Source: Yersinia pekkanenii
GTDB taxonomy: Bacteria; Pseudomonadota; Gammaproteobacteria; Enterobacterales; Enterobacteriaceae
Assembly (NCBI RefSeq): GCF_001152565.1
Contig: NZ_CQAZ01000010.1
Span: 32,251-96,250, forward strand
Direction: 5' to 3'
Length of the DNA stretch: 64,000 bases
The position numbers and the translations under genes are program-made. This document shows, one piece after another, positions 60,428 through 64,000 of this stretch; within the stretch, counting starts at the first letter, position 1; each line of letters begins with the position of its first letter. The notes beneath the pieces are model-generated. The model did no database searches and had not been told where the DNA came from. It worked only from the letters and a program-made list of their open reading frames with translations.

Positions 60428-61036
60428 TTAGAAAAACATAGGGTTCTTTCTGATAAGAAGATAAGAAGATAAGAAATCCTTATCGCGAACATCGTCCAAG
60501 CCTATTAATATTGGCGAATTTTTAATGTCTATTATTTTAATTTGATAACGACTCGAGGTAATTTGAAATGAAGTGAAAAAACAAATAAAAGAAATAACCA
60601 GTATAGCGACTTTATGAGGGGACTTAACAAACCCCAAACATGATGATATTATTTTAAATTTAATATCATCAATTAAATCACCCTCAGTAACTAACAGTTC
60701 TTGTAGTAAATTATTTGAAATAAAGTCGGGTTTAACACCAATACAATACCCTTTTTTGGGAATTGTCGTGACTAGCTCATGCTTCTTATCATCTAATGCA
60801 TTACGCAAATTACTAATAGTTTGTGTGAGTGTATTATCTGTAACATAACTCCCCTCCCAGACTGCCTTTTCAAGGTCCTCACGAGAAAGAGATGATGGAT
60901 AGTGGTGACACAGTAAAAACAACAGTTCTGATTCTTTATTTCTTATTTTAACCATACTGCCACCTTTATTAATCATTCTTTTTTTCGGAGTGAATATAAT
61001 ATCCCCAATCAGTATTTCATCCATTTGCCTGCTCAT
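60428..61036 (-). CDS. ToxR/PsaE-like membrane transcriptional regulator, C-terminus shifted by a repeat
   Basis: A 202-residue one-component regulator. An N-terminal OmpR-type winged helix (about 5-105) holds NKESELLFLLCHHYPSSLSRE, VTDNTLTQTISNLRNAL and TIPKKGYCIGVKP. A linker is followed by one membrane helix (VAILVISFICFFTSFQI, about 143-159) and a short periplasmic tail. The present tail ends LLIRKNPMFF because of three 8-bp repeats; with two it would read on 31 residues from Tyr192 to about 223, gaining two cysteines. MDEIL at 61024 is an alternative start. It is AT-rich, divergent from the 806-residue secreted protein and upstream of its small partner. It likely controls this locus, as PsaE and MyfE control pili; the target is inference. 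Confidence 0.75.
   Translation of the reverse strand: MSRQMDEILIGDIIFTPKKRMINKGGSMVKIRNKESELLFLLCHHYPSSLSREDLEKAVWEGSYVTDNTLTQTISNLRNALDDKKHELVTTIPKKGYCIGVKPDFISNNLLQELLVTEGDLIDDIKFKIISSCLGFVKSPHKVAILVISFICFFTSFQITSSRYQIKIIDIKNSPILIGLDDVRDKDFLSSYLLIRKNPMFF
60452..60475. repeat. Three perfect tandem copies of an 8-bp repeat (gataagaa) inside the regulator gene
   Basis: The copies are at 60452-60459, 60460-60467 and 60468-60475; on the coding strand the unit is TTCTTATC. Eight is not a multiple of three, so gain or loss of a unit changes the reading frame at codon 188-195 of the regulator. A tract of eight T follows at 60422-60429, a second possible slippage site. Slipped-strand mispairing at such repeats underlies phase variation in many bacteria. 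Confidence 0.85.
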
Positions 61037-61307
61037 CCTTAAAATAATTCCACAAAGATAAACAGAAATAACACTGACTCACATTCACTCGCAAGTATCA
61101 ATAAATTCAAAAACTACAGATTTCATGAAAAAATGAAATTATATATAGAAAAAATAGTTACATATAAAAGTCTATCAATAAATATCAATCACTAACAAAA
61201 AATATCCATTATCACATCATTAGTATTGAGGTATGCTTTAACAGCTCTAAAAACCGTAAAATAAATCACTGCAATATATTACCCAAGAATTTATTAGCGG
61301 AGTTTAA
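61037..61307. promoter_or_regulatory. AT-rich divergent regulatory region with a perfect dyad
   Basis: These 271 bp separate the ToxR-like regulator from the 806-residue protein. They contain a perfect 7-bp inverted repeat atttcat-N6-atgaaat (61120-61139) and the direct repeat tatcaataaa at 61096-61105 and 61173-61182. No tRNA or open frame is seen. The composition would suit H-NS silencing relieved by a ToxR-type activator; this is inference. Confidence 0.5.
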
Positions 61308-63728
61308 ATGGAAAACAAAACTATAAAATTCACAATATTACTCATGGAATTGTACGTATCAACTGTTTTAGCTGATAAAGCACAAGTCTGCTTCTTTGAA
61401 GATGATAGATACCACGGTAACTATTTTTGTGTCATAGCGGGCAAAAGTGAAATAAATATATCTCCAAGCATGAATGATAAAATATCATCAATAAAGGTAC
61501 CCTTTGGCATGGAGGTCATCGTATATAAAGATAATAATTTCTCAGGAACTGAAACCAAGCTAACTGATAATATAGACAAAGAAGAGTTAACCAAGCTAAA
61601 CCTTCATGATGAAATTAGTTCTTTCAAGGTTACGCCTGCAAGTTGTTTTTATTCACTGTCTGATTTTAGCGGTGAGTCTATTTGCTTATCGACGGGGAAA
61701 AGCTTAGATATTTATAATGAAAATAAAAATAGAATTTTGCAAAGGAGACCGGTACTTCCCGTATTAAATGACAATATAGATTCTATAGAAATTCCTGAAA
61801 AAACACAGGTAAAAATATACTCGAATGATAGCTTTAAAAATGAGTCTTACGAACTCATTGAGAGTATAAATTATGATGATCTTCTCAGTATAGGAATGAA
61901 TGAAAGGATCAGTAGTATAAGAACACGCGAGTGGGCTGGCCTGAGCTGTAATTTAGACTGTGTTATCTTAGATAAACACAATCTCGACCTGGCAGAGATT
62001 TTTTCTGAAAGCTGGCATGATAGCCATCTTCCAAACAAACAGCTACTTCTCAGTTTTAATAAAAATGGCCATAGGGAAAATTTTGATATTAACATATCAA
62101 AAAACATAAGAGTATCGAAAGAAAAAAATGTAATAATCATCAACAATACAGATACAAACAGTGCTTTCCTATTTTATTCAAGTTACATAGCAGATACATT
62201 TTCTTTATTACTGCAAATAAAAGACTATCAACTTCAAATCATGTATCTAGAAACACTGAAAAATAAACTCATTAAATCATCTCCACTAATTTCATATGAA
62301 TTTGATTTTGAAGAAAATAATTTATTAAAAATTAAAAACCTAAAGAATCAACAGCCATTAATTATGAAAAAAGCCGTTGCCATCGCCGACAATGGTCAGC
62401 GCTGGTCTAAACGAGATGGATTAGGCCAACTATTTTGTTGGTCAAACCCGCTGTTTAATGTGTATAATTATATTATACAAGGCCGCTGCAACCAGTTAGA
62501 TAATATAGTCTATAATATTACTAAATACTTACAGGAAAATTATACTGGCAAATCATTACATATTGCAGGTGAAGCGTCCCCCCTTTCCCCAGTAGATATT
62601 TCTGAGGTACAGCAAGATACTGATTCCAAACTCACACTTACCTATATTAATAGTAGTCTCAATAAACACTCTATCTCTTTACCCGCTACAGCCAAAGCAT
62701 GTCGAGTTTCTCTGTATCCACTGCTATCAGTACGACAAATTAGGCAGATACGTCCATCTTGTGTTACATGGACATTGGATGTACTAACTGATTTTACATT
62801 ACTTTTTGGCCATAATCTTGACAGATGGAATAGTGATTACTTTGGGCAAGTTATTGAATCTATAATTAAAAATGGCAATACGGGCAGTGACATAACAGAC
62901 ATGGAAGTTGAAAAACGTTTCATTAATAGTGTTAAGATTCAATTATTTCACCAAGAGCCGTCAGCAGTTAATGAACATTTAAAATCAGCATTTGATTATG
63001 CCCAACTAAGCTATACCAATTATATAACCCGCAATGATAGTGAATCAGCTACGCTAGCTCCACAGGCTGTAGAGCAACTGCAACTGGGTATCTATGAATT
63101 AGATCTTATAAATTATATACACCAGGAAACAATACCTCGAATTTATGAACAAGGTCACTGGGTTCTGCATCCTGAATTAACATTTGAAGTAGAGATTTTT
63201 GAAATACCGATCACAACTGAAGAGCACTCAGGAACAGAGTCAACAACAGTTCCACGGCAAAATGAAGGTCTGCGTCAAAACATCATGCGTGTTGCCAGCC
63301 AATGGACAGAACAATATGAATCCAGTCAAATTCCTGCTGAGTCAAGTACTGAAACAATAGATAAATACAATAAGCTTGTGCATGCTGGACGGGTTGTTAC
63401 CGGGATAATTCAACGACGATTACAGATTCGTCGTGGAGGAGAGATCTTTGTTGTTGTAAAATTACTCGGTGAAGTAATTACAATAGCACTCGCTGATAGC
63501 TTTCTCAGTGGGCATGATATTGAACTTGTGGCTACCGCTACCAATCCGCGGTATGTGCTGACACCTGATGCAGATAATACAGTCAGAGAAGGTGGGACTG
63601 TCGCAACCCGATATTTAGCCAATTATTTAAAACAAAAAGGAGCCAGAGCTCTCATTGCTGAAGTTATTTCACATCCATCAGCACGCGTGAAACAAAAAGT
63701 GGGGTTTAATTTTAAAGAGGAGTTTTGA
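61308..63728 (+). CDS. Large secreted protein with beta/gamma-crystallin repeats and a GNAT-like C-terminus
   Basis: An 806-residue exported protein, RBS ggag 6 nt before the ATG. A signal peptide (about 1-22, ending STVLA) is followed by beta/gamma-crystallin Greek-key motifs in two pairs, about 25-108 (VCFFEDDRYHGNYFCVIAG, VIVYKDNNFSGTETKL) and 111-207 (CFYSLSDFSGESICL, VKIYSNDSFKNESYEL). The middle (about 210-700) matches no family I know. The last 100 residues (from about 709) look like a GNAT fold: strand GGEIFVVVKLLGEVITIAL, a loop REGGTVATRYLANYLKQKG and ALIAEVISHPSARVKQKVGF, like the acetyl-CoA loop and the final Tyr/Lys-x-GF region of acetyltransferases. It is AT-rich, next to a type II pilotin gene and a ToxR-like regulator. 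It is a candidate type II secreted effector or toxin; the GNAT and secretion claims are inference. Confidence 0.7.
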   Translation: MENKTIKFTILLMELYVSTVLADKAQVCFFEDDRYHGNYFCVIAGKSEINISPSMNDKISSIKVPFGMEVIVYKDNNFSGTETKLTDNIDKEELTKLNLHDEISSFKVTPASCFYSLSDFSGESICLSTGKSLDIYNENKNRILQRRPVLPVLNDNIDSIEIPEKTQVKIYSNDSFKNESYELIESINYDDLLSIGMNERISSIRTREWAGLSCNLDCVILDKHNLDLAEIFSESWHDSHLPNKQLLLSFNKNGHRENFDINISKNIRVSKEKNVIIINNTDTNSAFLFYSSYIADTFSLLLQIKDYQLQIMYLETLKNKLIKSSPLISYEFDFEENNLLKIKNLKNQQPLIMKKAVAIADNGQRWSKRDGLGQLFCWSNPLFNVYNYIIQGRCNQLDNIVYNITKYLQENYTGKSLHIAGEASPLSPVDISEVQQDTDSKLTLTYINSSLNKHSISLPATAKACRVSLYPLLSVRQIRQIRPSCVTWTLDVLTDFTLLFGHNLDRWNSDYFGQVIESIIKNGNTGSDITDMEVEKRFINSVKIQLFHQEPSAVNEHLKSAFDYAQLSYTNYITRNDSESATLAPQAVEQLQLGIYELDLINYIHQETIPRIYEQGHWVLHPELTFEVEIFEIPITTEEHSGTESTTVPRQNEGLRQNIMRVASQWTEQYESSQIPAESSTETIDKYNKLVHAGRVVTGIIQRRLQIRRGGEIFVVVKLLGEVITIALADSFLSGHDIELVATATNPRYVLTPDADNTVREGGTVATRYLANYLKQKGARALIAEVISHPSARVKQKVGFNFKEEF

Positions 63729-63841
63729 CCTATAGTAATATAATAAAACCACAAAAAACAGTATGTAATGAAATTTATAATATCATTAAAAAACACTATA
63801 CAAAACATGAGTCATTGTATTTAAAATAGCCAAGAGGGAAT

Positions 63842-64000
63842 ATGGGAAAGGTAAATATCAAGCTGGCAATATTTCTTACACCAATAATTTTCGGATGCCA
63901 ATCACATAACAATGATGAACAATCTCAAAAAAATAAAGTAAAACAAATAACTGCATTGACCTCTGGAATACGTTATCTAAATGAAATATGTGGTATGGAA
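63842..64000 (+). CDS. gspS: PulS/OutS-type T2SS pilotin lipoprotein (partial, cut by window edge)
   Basis: 53 codons are visible. The N-terminus KVNIKLAIFLTPIIFGC is a lipoprotein signal with lipobox IFGC (Cys19). Then come a polar linker (QSHNNDEQSQKNK) and QITALTSGIRYLNEICGME, which resembles the LASVAAGARYLKNKC start of the PulS/OutS pilotin domain. These outer-membrane lipoproteins guide the GspD secretin of type II secretion. The RBS gaggga lies just before the ATG. The 113 bp before it hold no feature. More T2SS genes are expected to the right; the name is a family-level inference. Confidence 0.6.
   Translation, partial: MGKVNIKLAIFLTPIIFGCQSHNNDEQSQKNKVKQITALTSGIRYLNEICGME

Overview
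The window is chromosomal DNA of an enterobacterium, almost certainly a Yersinia. Gene content and order follow the E. coli K-12 backbone (rpsB-map-glnD-dapD-yaeH; truC-yqcC-csrB-syd-queF-ppnN-xni; rlmM-ygdD-gcvA/gcvB-ygdI-csdA-csdE-tcdA-mltA-metZWV-amiC-argA-recD-recB-ptrA-recC-ppdCBA-thyA-lgt-ptsP-rppH-mutH-ygdQ-tas-lplT-aas-omr-galR-lysA-lysR). The blocks are re-joined differently, and Yersinia-type interspersed repeats (ERIC and a roughly 140-165 bp palindromic family) lie between genes. The genus is an inference; the species cannot be settled from the sequence alone.

Layout. 1-6.3 kb: translation, nitrogen sensing and lysine/DAP synthesis. 6.4-9.2 kb: minus-strand flavodoxin and tRNA-modification genes, then the regulatory RNA CsrB with an upstream UvrY-type site, then syd. 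9.3-14.4 kb: queuosine synthesis, nucleotide turnover, Xni and RlmM. 14.6-18.9 kb: GcvA and its divergent sRNA GcvB, then the CsdA/CsdE/TcdA sulfur and ct6A set. 19-23.7 kb: MltA, three initiator tRNAs, AmiC and ArgA behind a tandem ARG-box operator. 23.8-42.6 kb: one long minus-strand run with the RecBCD operon interleaved with pitrilysin, a pseudopilin cluster, thyA-lgt and ptsP-rppH. 42.6-47.4 kb: a DnaA-box-rich intergenic region, MutH, TerC-like YgdQ, Tas, LplT. 47.4-55.9 kb: Aas, a single OmrA/OmrB-type sRNA, a BisC-type molybdoenzyme, GalR, LysA/LysR. 55.9-59.9 kb: an accessory MFS pump and a LysR-controlled MBL-fold/DsbA-like gene pair.

From about 59.9 kb to the right edge the sequence becomes strikingly AT-rich and unlike the core. 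Here lie a ToxR/PsaE-like membrane regulator and a small exported partner on the minus strand. Divergent from them is an intact 806-residue secreted protein (N-terminal beta/gamma-crystallin repeats, C-terminus resembling a GNAT acetyltransferase fold), followed by the start of a PulS/OutS-type type II secretion pilotin. This looks like the edge of a type II secretion locus with its own regulator and a candidate effector.

The most interesting observation is in this edge region. The regulator's 3' end contains three perfect copies of an 8-bp repeat. With two copies instead of three, the reading frame runs on for 31 further residues and ends overlapping the next gene's start. The next gene also needs a one-base shift to join its signal peptide to its body. 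Both point to phase variation or decay of the regulatory pair, while the putative effector stays open.

No insertion sequence, prophage, CRISPR array or rRNA gene was seen.
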